Counted from the first letter of the stretch, positions 19,301 through 27,468 are shown. The stretch is DNA of 64,000 nucleotides from an uncultured Aquimarina sp. (GCA_947496355.1 CANMCO010000005.1:62001-126000); one strand, 5' to 3'. Notes: generated from the sequence alone by a model not told the origin. Numbers and translations: made by a program.

Positions 19301-19884
19301 CCTTGAGATCCATCTCCTATATTTGTTGGCATGTTATTGCCACTGGTGGACCAGCTTGTTCCGGTAGCACGATATCTTCCGTTTGTTAAACCTACTCCGT
19401 TTACATATGAAATACTAGTGCCACCTCCAGAAAAGATCCAGGCAATCCATATTCTTTCTCCGCTATTAACGGCAACAGGGTTTCCTAAAGAAACCGTTTG
19501 CCATCCCGAGGATGAATCCGCTACTACTTCTGCAGTTTGTCCTAACTTAGCTCCTGGCACTCCATTATTGTCAGAATATACCCCCAATTGCATATCTCCA
19601 CCACTGGCAGTAAGATGTATGGCAATACTTTGTAATGTACCGTTCTCTGGCATTGTATAAGGCATTGCCCTTCGATCTGTAGTCGCAATAGTTCGATCTC
19701 CAATAGTCGTAGTTCCTACTGTGGATAATGGAGTTGATTGTCCTAATAATTTAACATTGGTAATAATATCTGTATTACCTAATGTCATTTTTAAATTCTC
19801 TCCGTCTTTATTATTTCGTGCGTTTACGAATATCGAAAACAACAAAACAGTGACTAGAAAGAATATGTTCTTTCTTGAATTCAT
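16309..19884 (-). CDS. secreted purple-acid-phosphatase-like metallophosphoesterase with repeat modules and T9SS sorting domain
   Basis: 1191 residues. The order is: signal peptide (1-22), a roughly 150-residue repeat module (about 50-207), InlB-type B-repeat (212-280), Fn3 (285-372), second copy of the module (378-525), Fn3 (530-620), second B-repeat (625-695), PAP N-terminal Fn3-like domain (696-795), metallophosphoesterase (800-1060), T9SS sorting domain (last 80, from LSVHPNP). Metal motifs visible are GGDSR, GGDM, GNHE and histidines in AQYHRSTRPH and ESDSHVVKR. Activity is probably phosphomonoesterase or phosphodiesterase on extracellular substrates; which one cannot be told. Two FNR-like promoters lie in the 768 bp upstream. 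The repeated modules probably help binding to polymers or surfaces (inference). Confidence 0.87.
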   Translation of the reverse strand: MNSRKNIFFLVTVLLFSIFVNARNNKDGENLKMTLGNTDIITNVKLLGQSTPLSTVGTTTIGDRTIATTDRRAMPYTMPENGTLQSIAIHLTASGGDMQLGVYSDNNGVPGAKLGQTAEVVADSSSGWQTVSLGNPVAVNSGERIWIAWIFSGGGTSISYVNGVGLTNGRYRATGTSWSTSGNNMPTNIGDGSQGDWGYSIYANYSTGPAPVTYTLTTNSVGQGSISGGGTYNDGETATVTATASSGWQFDGWSGSLSGSSNPGMIVMNADKSVTATFSEIVDNEAPSVPSGLTASNTTSNSTNLSWTASTDDIGVAGYDISQNGTVIGTSATTNFNVTGLSAETTYSFAVKAKDAAGNVSGNSIVINVTTTATPTQLFTVGITTIGTSTSTHADRRAMPYTMPENGTLQSIVIHVVGGSGDIQLGVYADNNGVPSNKLGQTTITSVNTTTGWQTIALENPITISNGDTIWLAWMLSTNPGVAYVNGSPGRYSATGTTWSTSGNNIPSSYGSGSQANFRYSIYANYTQFVDAQAPSTPTNVTSSNVRNTSVDLSWNAATDNIGVTGYDVYQGSTIIGTSTTASYSVTGLTANTGYSFSVRAKDAAGNFSTNSNVVNVTTTNVIEYTLTTNTVGQGTVSGGGAYNDGETATITATAAAGWEFTEWSGALSGNVNPSSVTMNTNKSVTATFTEAIVISTSTEKYRLTWRDDPSTTMVIGWNQVRGTNPVVHYGTTDFGSSSSSYPLSKIVDRTVSSKGMDNRYARLTGLLPDTAYYFVIRDSEGVSERYWFKTAPNDPTTRLSIVAGGDSRNNRTPRQNANRLVAKIRPHAVLFGGDMTSSSSSSQWQNWFNDWQLTVGSDGRMIPVVAARGNHESSNDIRDLFDIPTGAGGEYYALSFGGNLMRTYTLNTEVTPAGTQGTWLANDLAANSASHIWAVAQYHRSTRPHEPGKSEQNDQYEAWSKPFYTHAVQLVMESDSHVVKRTWPIKPSTGTGSDEGFVRVDNDPKKAVYVGEGCWGAPLRNASDTKNWTRAAGSFNQFKWLWVDQNQIIMRTIKVDNASSVGQVSDNNLFSLPSNIDVWNPAGGSVVTIDNPHSSTLRTNVTTVNTKSSGFDLSVHPNPVKSGLLHITYPNYVKGQESKAIIRDIFGRVADRITLKSKTQTYNIDKLSKGVYFISIKDGKRKISIKFIKK

Positions 19885-20174
19885 AAGTCGAGTTTTAATT
19901 ATTAAATTTTTGTGTTAGAAAATTGGTTTTAAGATTTTAATAAGAAAATCTTTTATGTCTGAAATGACATTGGGGTCGGGGAAATGTAATTTTTGTTTTT
20001 TTGTTTGAGGTTTTATGAGTTTGCATATTTAAAATTTGGTTACTAATTAAGATTGCATACTGTCTATTATTAAAGACGTATAAAAGTATTACCATCCCCT
20101 ATTTGATTATTGTTATTATTCAGGACCACATGATAAAATACTGATTATCATTACAATAAATCAAAAAAATAACA

Positions 20175-20261
20175 CAAAATCATTATCTTCAAGCACCTAA
20201 ATAATGACATACATCAACTCAACTATTGATATTTATCAATCAATATTTTGATTTATATCAA
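20175..20261 (-). promoter_or_regulatory. proximal FNR-like promoter of the phosphatase-like gene
   Basis: Three boxes lie at exactly 22-bp phase: 20204-20217 (TTGATGTATGTCAT on the minus strand), 20226-20239 (TTGATAAATATCAA, perfect) and 20248-20261 (TTGATATAAATCAA, perfect). A one-mismatch -7 element TGATTTTG (20175-20182) is centred 32 bp from the nearest box. Confidence 0.6.
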
Positions 20262-20430
20262 CTGCCTATTTTATTTGTGATATTTTTTAAAATTTCAGCA
20301 CTCAAAAAGCAGTTTCTATTGATATAAAATAATCAATAAGCTTTAGTTTAATTTAGTTAGGAATGTGTAAAAGAGTTTGCAGTAGTTTTTGATTTCACGA
20401 GCTTGGGGCTATGTGTAGTTAATAATATCT

Positions 20431-20515
20431 CAAAAGTAAATACTTACTTCTCCTCATCATCCTGAATTAATCAATCTAAATCTTGATTTTTATCAATTTT
20501 TTTGACTTATATCCG
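20431..20515 (-). promoter_or_regulatory. distal FNR-like promoter
   Basis: Perfect -7 element TACTTTTG (20431-20438, minus strand). A box with one intact half lies at 20461-20474, centred 33 bp away, and a perfect box TTGATAAAAATCAA at 20483-20496, 22 bp further. A weak third site at 20502-20515 is out of phase (19 bp). Confidence 0.55.
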
Positions 20516-20591
20516 TTTGGCATTACTGAACTATAGTGAAATCTATTAGTAACTAAAGTAGGTACAGCGCAGAGTATCTCAAATTAGGTAT

Positions 20592-20628
20592 AAAAAAACT
20601 GTTTGAAAATTACTTCCAAACAGTTTTT
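20592..20628 (-). terminator. intrinsic terminator of the PfkB kinase gene
   Basis: Perfect 12-bp stem (20594-20605 with 20617-20628) with A and T runs forming the stem base. It lies 25 bp past the stop codon of the minus-strand kinase gene. Confidence 0.75.
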
Positions 20629-20652
20629 ACATTAAAAACGAAAACTTCTCTC

Positions 20653-21537
20653 CTAATAATGTTTCAAATATTCATTCTCTAAAAGTTCATCAGATAATTC
20701 TTCACTAGCTATGAGTTCAGACTGAATACATAACCCACCTGCAATAGTCCCAAGTTGCATACACTTTTCTATCGAATATTCTTTTGAAAAACCGTATACA
20801 AATCCAGAAAAAAAGGCATCTCCAGCTCCATTGGTGTCATTGATTTTATATTCAGTTATAGCTGGAATTTCTAGCCACCCTTCTCTAGTCAAAGCACTAG
20901 CACCTTGTTTCCCATGAGTACAAACGACTAGCTTTTTACCTTGTTGTATCATTGATTCCATAAAGGGTTTGTAATTCTTCAGATGATCAGAACTTAGGAA
21001 AACATAATTAGAGGCATCTATAAAATCCTGGTGGTAGTTGCTTTTGCCATCATAATCATGCAAATCTGTCCATACCTCTACCCTATTTGCTTTACATATA
21101 GGTAGCACATTTCGGCAGTAATTTGAAATATTGACAACCACAAAATCCGAAGATTTGATATACTCATCAAAAATGGTATAATCTATTTCTGGATTGTCAG
21201 ACATAGGATTCATAAAAATCGAAATGCGTTCTCCTTTTTTATTCATCAAATTTAAATGTCTTTCGGTACCATTGGGATCAAAATCTTTAATAAAATTAAG
21301 ATTAGGGCGATCCAAATATTCCATGATCTTTTTTCCGTAGATATCTATACCAATCATAGAATGGAAAGTAACATCAAACCCTAATTTAGAAAGAGTGATC
21401 GCCTTACCAGCTCCTGTATTGCCCACCGTTTCTTTAAACTCACAATGGTGTATCGTTTTTGGTATTGGTTCTGGGAATTCATCTAAGTTAATAATTGAAT
21501 TGTAGGACGCACCACCAATATTAAAAATCTTTTTCAT
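20653..21537 (-). CDS. PfkB-family carbohydrate kinase
   Basis: 294 residues of the ribokinase/PfkB fold. The C-terminal NDTNGAGDAFFSGF carries the anion hole and catalytic Asp of the DTxGAGD signature, and GNTGAGKAITLSKLG near residue 40 fits the N-terminal substrate loop. It is cytoplasmic and would phosphorylate a sugar or nucleoside with ATP. The family cannot be narrowed to fructokinase, ribokinase or adenosine kinase from sequence alone. It follows the secreted GH13 amylase by 79 bp on the same strand, so it may act on products of glucan breakdown. A bulged hairpin separates the two genes and a strong terminator follows. Confidence 0.88.
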   Translation of the reverse strand: MKKIFNIGGASYNSIINLDEFPEPIPKTIHHCEFKETVGNTGAGKAITLSKLGFDVTFHSMIGIDIYGKKIMEYLDRPNLNFIKDFDPNGTERHLNLMNKKGERISIFMNPMSDNPEIDYTIFDEYIKSSDFVVVNISNYCRNVLPICKANRVEVWTDLHDYDGKSNYHQDFIDASNYVFLSSDHLKNYKPFMESMIQQGKKLVVCTHGKQGASALTREGWLEIPAITEYKINDTNGAGDAFFSGFVYGFSKEYSIEKCMQLGTIAGGLCIQSELIASEELSDELLENEYLKHY

Positions 21538-21565
21538 ACTATCTAATTATAACAACCTCTGTTCT

Positions 21566-21605
21566 CGAGATAACCCGATCCCAAAACATAGGGTCGGATT
21601 ACTCG
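21566..21605 (-). repeat. bulged inverted repeat between amylase and kinase genes
   Basis: Arms 21566-21582 and 21591-21605 pair with two bulges and one mismatch around an 8-nt loop. No T tract follows, so it is more likely an mRNA-processing or attenuating hairpin, or a dispersed repeat, than a terminator. Confidence 0.45.
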
Positions 21606-21616
21606 AATTGACAAGA

Positions 21617-23464
21617 CTATTTACTTAACTCAACTATCATTGCCGTGTTTTTTGATAAACTAACTGTATTTAAGGCATTCATCTTATTTCCGGTTAGTAT
21701 ATCTATACCTTTAGAATATCCCTGCAAGGATTCCTTAAAGCGACTTAAATCAAATGTCTTGTAATCCTGATGGCTATTATTAATAATTACCATCGTATTT
21801 TCGGTACCAGTATGTCTAAAATATACATATATGTTGTCCAAAGGTTTATAATGAGTGAGTTTTCCTTTATGAACTGATACAGCGTTCTTTCTCCAGTTTA
21901 AAAGGGTTTTCATATAATCAAAAACTTCATTTTCTTTGGCAGTTCTTCCTGTTTTGGTAAATGCATTTCGAGTATCATCTTTCCATCCTCCAGGAAAATC
22001 CTCTCGTACCCTTCCGTCGGGCCTTTTGTTTTTCATCAAAATTTCATCACCATAATAGATCTGTGGAATTCCTCTTGTGGTTAGCACAAAGGCCATACTC
22101 AATTTAAGTTTATCTACATTTTCACCTAATAATGCTAACAACCTATCAACATCATGATTACCATTAAATACTTTATTATTATTTGGATTTCCATAAATAA
22201 AGTCTTCTGCCAAGGTTTCATATAACTCATGTATATCTCCATCTTCCCCAAAAGCTTTTATAATTGAATAATACAACGGGTAATCGCTTACACTATTAAC
22301 ATTAGAAACATATCCATTTCTATTGGCCTTTTCATTATTCCAATATGATAAGTATGATGCCCTTTCTGCCCAGGTTTCAGCCACCATAAAAAAATTGGGA
22401 TATTCATTTGTAAGTGCTTGCATCCATCTCGTCATTACCCCTTGATTTGGATATGCATAGGTATCCATACGTATTCCATCCAACGCAGCATACTCCACCC
22501 ACCAAATTGAATTTTGTATCATATAGGTTTCAAGATATGTATTCTCTAGATTTAAATCTGGAAGATTGGTATCAAACCATCCTTTGGTTAACAAATTAAA
22601 ATCACTTGTAGAGGCATGAGGATCAGAGGATGTAATGTTATTGAAATTACTCCTTGTAAACGTTTCCCATTGATTAAGCCAGTCTTTTGATGGTAAATCA
22701 TTCATCCACCAATGTCCAGATCCACAATGATTGAATACCTGATCCATAATAACCTTCATCCCGTTTTTATGGCTCTTATCTACCAAAGCCATGAAATCAT
22801 TATTACTACCTAACCGAGAATCAGTTTTGTAATAATCCGATATTCCGTACCCATGATAGGAATATGCAGGTTGATCATTTTCTAAAAATGGATTTAACCA
22901 TAAGGTGGTTACTCCCAAGTCCTTTATATAGTCAAAATGATCTAAAATTCCTTTTAAATCACCACCATGTCTCCCATTTTCATCTTTTCGATTTACTTTT
23001 TCAATCGTATCTTCTGTAGAATCATTAGATGGGTCGCCATTTGCAAATCGATCTGGCGTAATCAAATAGATAACATCAGAGCCATTTATCGCTTGTCCTT
23101 CTGTTATTCTTTTTGCTCTGGGTCTTAATTCATATTTGTAACTAATTTTTTTGTTCCCGTTAGAGAAATCTATAGAAAATTGACCGGGCTGAACTGTATC
23201 TGAAATAGTTATATCTATAAACAGATAATTTGGGTTTTCAACTTTATTGACTTTTGTTACCGTAACACCAGAATAGTCAATACTTACTTTAAAATCAGCA
23301 ATATTTTCTCCATGAATCAGTAATTGTAACTCTTGATTTACCATTCCAGACCACCAAAATGGAGGTTCTACATGTTTAAGGATTTCTTTTTTTTGGGCAT
23401 TCCCGAAAAAACCCCAGCAAGTTAAAACGATAATAAGAAGTGTTTTTTTATATGAATATTGCAT
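21617..23464 (-). CDS. secreted GH13 alpha-amylase family enzyme (cyclomaltodextrinase/neopullulanase-like)
   Basis: 615 residues. Signal peptide (1-23, ending GNAQ), N-terminal Ig-like cyclomaltodextrinase domain (about 30-115), TIM-barrel catalytic domain (about 128-510) and C-terminal beta-domain. Catalytic residues are visible: nucleophile D334 in GIRMD, acid/base E363 in VAETW and transition-state stabiliser D438 in GNHD; DQVFNHCG matches conserved region I. The architecture is that of SusA-type neopullulanases that hydrolyse alpha-1,4 (and some alpha-1,6) glucans in the periplasm. There is no SusC/SusD pair next to it. The PfkB kinase follows on the same strand. The divergent upstream region (23465-23712) holds a 19-bp inverted repeat. 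Confidence 0.9.
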   Translation of the reverse strand: MQYSYKKTLLIIVLTCWGFFGNAQKKEILKHVEPPFWWSGMVNQELQLLIHGENIADFKVSIDYSGVTVTKVNKVENPNYLFIDITISDTVQPGQFSIDFSNGNKKISYKYELRPRAKRITEGQAINGSDVIYLITPDRFANGDPSNDSTEDTIEKVNRKDENGRHGGDLKGILDHFDYIKDLGVTTLWLNPFLENDQPAYSYHGYGISDYYKTDSRLGSNNDFMALVDKSHKNGMKVIMDQVFNHCGSGHWWMNDLPSKDWLNQWETFTRSNFNNITSSDPHASTSDFNLLTKGWFDTNLPDLNLENTYLETYMIQNSIWWVEYAALDGIRMDTYAYPNQGVMTRWMQALTNEYPNFFMVAETWAERASYLSYWNNEKANRNGYVSNVNSVSDYPLYYSIIKAFGEDGDIHELYETLAEDFIYGNPNNNKVFNGNHDVDRLLALLGENVDKLKLSMAFVLTTRGIPQIYYGDEILMKNKRPDGRVREDFPGGWKDDTRNAFTKTGRTAKENEVFDYMKTLLNWRKNAVSVHKGKLTHYKPLDNIYVYFRHTGTENTMVIINNSHQDYKTFDLSRFKESLQGYSKGIDILTGNKMNALNTVSLSKNTAMIVELSK

Positions 23465-23615
23465 TGTAAAAAATATTTGTTTGGAGCACTAGTTAGTTCA
23501 GAAGGTTACCAATAACAAATTGATAATACGTAATACCGCTTCCTAGGACAAACAACCATTTCACCTACTATTTTTGCTATTATTTCAAAAAAATCAGCTT
23601 TCACAACAAGCTTCT

Positions 23616-23656
23616 GTAATCTGTAACAGATTACTGGTTATTCGTCCTTAATTTTG
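23616..23656 (+). promoter_or_regulatory. promoter and operator-like palindrome before the LytS/LytTR genes
   Basis: GTAATCTGTAACAGATTAC (23616-23634) is a perfect inverted repeat with 8-bp arms. It lies 14 bp upstream of a perfect -7 element TAATTTTG (23649-23656). Its centre at about -39 from the inferred start suggests a regulator site, and it lies in the divergent gap shared with the amylase gene. Confidence 0.5.
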
Positions 23657-23712
23657 TTATTTGATCAGATTTTTTCAGATTTTAGCAACTGCTATTCTGT
23701 TTACGCCTATAA

Positions 23713-24768
23713 ATGACTCGTTTTTACATAAAAAAAATATTTTCGAATCGCATAACAAGACATATTCTTTATTGGATCGGACTAATCATTTTCTTTGGAA
23801 TTACCTGGGGAACTTATGATAACGATTACATAAGATCTTTTACTATCCAATCCTTTGGATTGCCTGCTAGAATGGTACTGGTTTATGTTTCTCTATATGT
23901 ATTAATTCCCAAATTCTTTAGCAGAAGGAAGTTTTTCACGTTTACGATCTCGTACCTATTGCTTTTATTGGCAACAAGTATTTGCATACAACGACCTATT
24001 ATTTTCTTTTATGTAGAGCCTACATATTTTCCAGATTGGCGTAGCTCGGGCTATTTTACAATTACTGAATTGATGAATACAATTCTGGATGTAAATATTG
24101 CAGCCATCATCCCATTGGGCATAAACTTTTTCAAGTTTTTTTATGATGTTCAGCAAAAAACTTTGACCTTAGAAAAGGAAAAACTAGAGGCAGAATTAAA
24201 CCAACTACGGAATCAGGTACATCCACATTTTCTTTTCAACACCCTAAATAATCTGTACTCATTAATCATCAAAAAATCCGATAGCGCCGAAACTGCTGTT
24301 CTTACCTTATCTGGATTGATGCGTTATATGTTGTATGAAGCTAATGTGCCTAAAGTACCTTTATCAAAAGAAATTGAATACCTACAGAACTATTTAGATT
24401 TGGAAAAATTGAGATTTGACGATCATGTAGATATTAGTTTTAATACAGAAACCGATACTACGTATATGATATCCCCGTTTTTGCTAATTCCTTTTGTTGA
24501 AAATGCTTTTAAACATGGCCCAACTTCAAATAAAGAATCATGGATAGTAATTAGCATCATAACAAAGAATAAAACGCTGAAGATGCAAGTCGAAAATGCT
24601 AAACTACCAAATCAAAAAACAAATTTCGAAGGAGGAATTGGGTTTGCGAATGTAAAAAAGCGACTTGAATTATTGTATCCTGACAACTACTCATTACATA
24701 CACATGATAATGAGTTATCTTATGAAGTTATTCTGAAGTTAAATCTAGAAGAAAATGGTACGCAGTGA
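23713..24768 (+). CDS. LytS-type sensor histidine kinase
   Basis: 351 residues. Four membrane segments (about 17-34, 52-67, 75-92 and 125-143) are followed by a short coiled coil (145-168) and a His_kinase domain of the LytS/YehU type. QVHPHFLFNTLNNLY carries phospho-acceptor His172, and the ATPase part has the N-box FVENAFKHG and the glycine-rich GGIGFANVKKRLELLY. There is no separate sensor domain, so the signal is probably sensed within the membrane. The gene overlaps the LytTR regulator by 14 bp, giving a coupled two-component system. Targets are not visible; the adjacent FG-GAP gene and the divergent amylase are candidates. Confidence 0.9.
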   Translation: MTRFYIKKIFSNRITRHILYWIGLIIFFGITWGTYDNDYIRSFTIQSFGLPARMVLVYVSLYVLIPKFFSRRKFFTFTISYLLLLLATSICIQRPIIFFYVEPTYFPDWRSSGYFTITELMNTILDVNIAAIIPLGINFFKFFYDVQQKTLTLEKEKLEAELNQLRNQVHPHFLFNTLNNLYSLIIKKSDSAETAVLTLSGLMRYMLYEANVPKVPLSKEIEYLQNYLDLEKLRFDDHVDISFNTETDTTYMISPFLLIPFVENAFKHGPTSNKESWIVISIITKNKTLKMQVENAKLPNQKTNFEGGIGFANVKKRLELLYPDNYSLHTHDNELSYEVILKLNLEENGTQ

Positions 24769-25483
24769 TAAAATAACCTGCATCATAGTAGATGATGAGC
24801 CTTTGGCACGAGATATCATAGAGAATTATGTTTCTCGAATAGACAATCTAGAGCTAATATCTAGTTGTGGGGATGCCCTGGAGGCGTTTAATATTATTTC
24901 CAAACAGCATATTGATCTAGTATTTTTGGATATCCAAATGCCTGAAGTTACGGGAATAGACTTTTTAAAGGAATTGAATCCTGCTCCTAAAGTAATTTTT
25001 ACTACTGCCTACAATGATTATGCTGTAGATGCTTTTAATCTTGAAGCTATTGATTACCTATTAAAACCTATTGCATTTTCCAGGTTTTTGAAATCGGTAA
25101 ACAAAGCATTTAAACAACTAACTCCAATAGATACTTTAGCTTCAAATCACGATCACGAAACAAGTTATCCAGATGCTTTTATATATCTGAAAGTCGAAAA
25201 AAAGATGCTAAAAGTATTTCTAAAAGACATTCAGTATATCGAGAGTCTCCGAAACTATATAAAAATCAAAACCATAGATAGAGAAGTTACTGCTCTCAAA
25301 AGTATCTCATCTATCCAAGACGTTCTGCCGGTCAAGAAGTTTTTACGTGTTCATAGGTCGTTCATAATTGGTATTGACTATGTAGATGCTTTTTCTCCCA
25401 GTGAAATCGACATTAAAGGAATAAAGATACCTGTTGGAAGAAACTATAAAGATGCCGTAAAAGAAGTTTTGGGGTATTTCTGA
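24755..25483 (+). CDS. LytTR-family response regulator
   Basis: 242 residues. The receiver domain (about 6-125) has the acidic pair D13-D14, phospho-acceptor D59 in VFLDIQMP and the conserved LLKPI lysine. It is followed by a LytTR DNA-binding domain (about 145-240; KVEKKMLKVFLKDIQYIESLRNY in two parts and RVHRSFIIG). It is the partner of the LytS kinase whose 3' end it overlaps. LytTR proteins bind pairs of short direct repeats in promoters; none was identified with confidence nearby. Confidence 0.92.
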   Translation: MVRSDKITCIIVDDEPLARDIIENYVSRIDNLELISSCGDALEAFNIISKQHIDLVFLDIQMPEVTGIDFLKELNPAPKVIFTTAYNDYAVDAFNLEAIDYLLKPIAFSRFLKSVNKAFKQLTPIDTLASNHDHETSYPDAFIYLKVEKKMLKVFLKDIQYIESLRNYIKIKTIDREVTALKSISSIQDVLPVKKFLRVHRSFIIGIDYVDAFSPSEIDIKGIKIPVGRNYKDAVKEVLGYF

Positions 25484-25608
25484 GAACCAAAACACACATA
25501 AAACAATGACAAACAATACTTTATGTTAAAATATTACTAAAGTAGATTTTTATTTCAGGGTATAAATTCTCTTTTCAAGTACCTTAGTGAGAACTTAAAA
25601 CCTTAACA

Positions 25609-27468
25609 ATGAAATCTTATAAAAATTACTCTTTCAAAATGCTATTTTTAGCATGTTTGGCTTCATTTGTTTGCACCACAATGTCGAGTCAAACTATTTT
25701 CCAGGATGCTTCTAACCAAATTCCACAAGCCACCCCTAACGGAACCGACACTGTCGACTCTGATCTTGTAGATATCGACGGAGACGGAGATCTAGATATT
25801 TTCCTTGCAGAAGGAACAGCTAGTATAGCAGGACGCTCCAATCGTCTTTTATTAAATGACGGTTACGGCAATTTCACCGATGTCTCGCAAAGTAATTTAC
25901 CCTTCTCTCCTTTTTCCTTTAACAGTACTAGTGCAGATTTTGCAGATTTTGATAGTGACGGGGATATAGATATCGTAGTTGCTAATCTTGGGCCAACACA
26001 ATTGCTCCTTAATGATGGAAATGGAATTTTCACTGATGTCAGTAGCGCTATACTTCCACCACCTCCTGTTGATATTCTGGAGGATATTTCTACAGAAATT
26101 AGTTTTGAAGATGTTAACGATGATGGGATGTTAGATATTTTTGTCACAAATGAAATTCCACCTATACCCGATATAGGACCTGGTGGATCGCAAAACTTCC
26201 TATACATTCAAAATACAGACGGAACTTTTGCAGACGAGTCATTAGTTCGTCTACCCAATGTAAAAAATCAAAGTGCAAGCTTCGCTTTTGGCGATATTGA
26301 TGGAGATGGGGACAACGACCTGATTGTAGCCAATGTGGGGCAAAACCAAGTGCTAATTAATGATGGTACTGGTTTTTTTATAACTGAAACAGAAACTAGA
26401 ATTACACAAGAAATTACTGCAAGTCGATCCCTGGTTTTATCGGATATAGACAACGATAAGGACCTTGATCTTATTATAGCCAATAGCAACCTCGAACAAA
26501 ACCAGGTTTTCATTAATGATTCTAAAGGCTTTTTTAATGAAAACACCGCAAATGCATTACCAACAGTAAATGATACCAGTAGTGATGTAAAACTATTCGA
26601 TTTTAATTATGATAGGTATCCTGATATTATTTTTGCCAACTCTGTTCCTAATCCAATGGGCCCCGCCGGGGGTGGACACCCTCTTGCTCCTGCTCCAAAT
26701 ATCATTTATCTCAATGATGGTACTGGAACGTTCACAGATTCATCATCGGAGTTTTTACCAGAAAACAATGGTATTAGTTTTGACATTGAGATTGCCGATA
26801 TTAATGGTGATCGCCTAGAAGACATATTAGTATCAAATGCAAATGATGGTGAAGAACAATTATATTTCCGTGAAATTACACCACCTACTCAATTTGAAAA
26901 GATAATACCATTTACATCTTGTCTTGTAGATAATGAAGATGGGGCTCTAACTGCTACTTTTGGATACTCTAATTTTAATGAAACTGCAGTATATATACCC
27001 GAAAGTACAAGAAATAAATTGATCCCTAACCTTGTTGATTCTACAAGTGACCAACCTGTCATTTTTTTAACTGGAACTGTTGACAGTGCATTTACGGCAA
27101 CTTTTAATGTTGGCATGGCTTGGAAAGTTAATAGAAAAATAACCATTGCAAGTAGCAGAACTCCAAAATGCAATAATGACAATGAGATCATTTCTGCAGA
27201 ATCTGTATTTAGTATGAGTAACCACCCTAATCCTTTTTCTTCAACTACAACAATCAATTACATCTTACCGGAGGCAAACAATGTAGAAATCGCAATATAT
27301 GATCGGCTAGGAAAAATAATCAATACAATTTCAAATTCATGGATGGCTAAAGGTAGCCATGAAGTGATCGTTAATGCTAACACCTTACAGCTTAAACAGG
27401 GAGTCTATTTTTATAAAATCACCGCCGGTAAACATCAGATGGTAAAATCTTTTGTGATTAGTAAATAA
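25609..27468 (+). CDS. secreted FG-GAP/VCBS repeat protein with T9SS sorting domain
   Basis: 619 residues. Signal peptide (about 1-28) and a run of FG-GAP/VCBS-type repeats (about 40-420) with calcium-binding DxDxDxD loops such as DIDGDGDLDIF, DFDSDGDIDIV and DIDGDGDNDLIV, predicting a beta-propeller. A roughly 100-residue region of unknown fold follows, then a T9SS sorting domain (about 535-619, SNHPNPFSSTTTI to the lysine-terminated end). It would be surface-attached or secreted, with an adhesive or ligand-binding role that cannot be specified. It starts 125 bp after the LytTR gene and ends at a strong hairpin terminator. Confidence 0.88.
   Translation: MKSYKNYSFKMLFLACLASFVCTTMSSQTIFQDASNQIPQATPNGTDTVDSDLVDIDGDGDLDIFLAEGTASIAGRSNRLLLNDGYGNFTDVSQSNLPFSPFSFNSTSADFADFDSDGDIDIVVANLGPTQLLLNDGNGIFTDVSSAILPPPPVDILEDISTEISFEDVNDDGMLDIFVTNEIPPIPDIGPGGSQNFLYIQNTDGTFADESLVRLPNVKNQSASFAFGDIDGDGDNDLIVANVGQNQVLINDGTGFFITETETRITQEITASRSLVLSDIDNDKDLDLIIANSNLEQNQVFINDSKGFFNENTANALPTVNDTSSDVKLFDFNYDRYPDIIFANSVPNPMGPAGGGHPLAPAPNIIYLNDGTGTFTDSSSEFLPENNGISFDIEIADINGDRLEDILVSNANDGEEQLYFREITPPTQFEKIIPFTSCLVDNEDGALTATFGYSNFNETAVYIPESTRNKLIPNLVDSTSDQPVIFLTGTVDSAFTATFNVGMAWKVNRKITIASSRTPKCNNDNEIISAESVFSMSNHPNPFSSTTTINYILPEANNVEIAIYDRLGKIINTISNSWMAKGSHEVIVNANTLQLKQGVYFYKITAGKHQMVKSFVISK

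Larger units (their letters stand above)
19885..20652. other. 768-bp AT-rich intergenic region with two tandem FNR-like promoters
   Basis: This gap lies between the phosphatase-like gene (starts at 19884, minus strand) and the end of the PfkB gene. It has no credible open reading frame. It holds two minus-strand promoter/box arrays (20175-20261 and 20431-20515) and the PfkB terminator (20592-20628). The 20262-20424 stretch between the arrays would be transcribed from the distal promoter, either as a long leader or as a small RNA; no clear terminator hairpin was found within it. Confidence 0.5.

Noticed and set aside
16309..19884. Frameshift or gene fusion artefact because of the unusual length
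   Set aside because: The frame is continuous, and each domain has intact boundaries and a single signal peptide and sorting domain.
20262..20424. tmRNA or other known structured RNA in the gap before the phosphatase gene
   Set aside because: No tRNA-like ends, tag frame or recognisable riboswitch core could be found; only a promoter-driven transcript is suggested.
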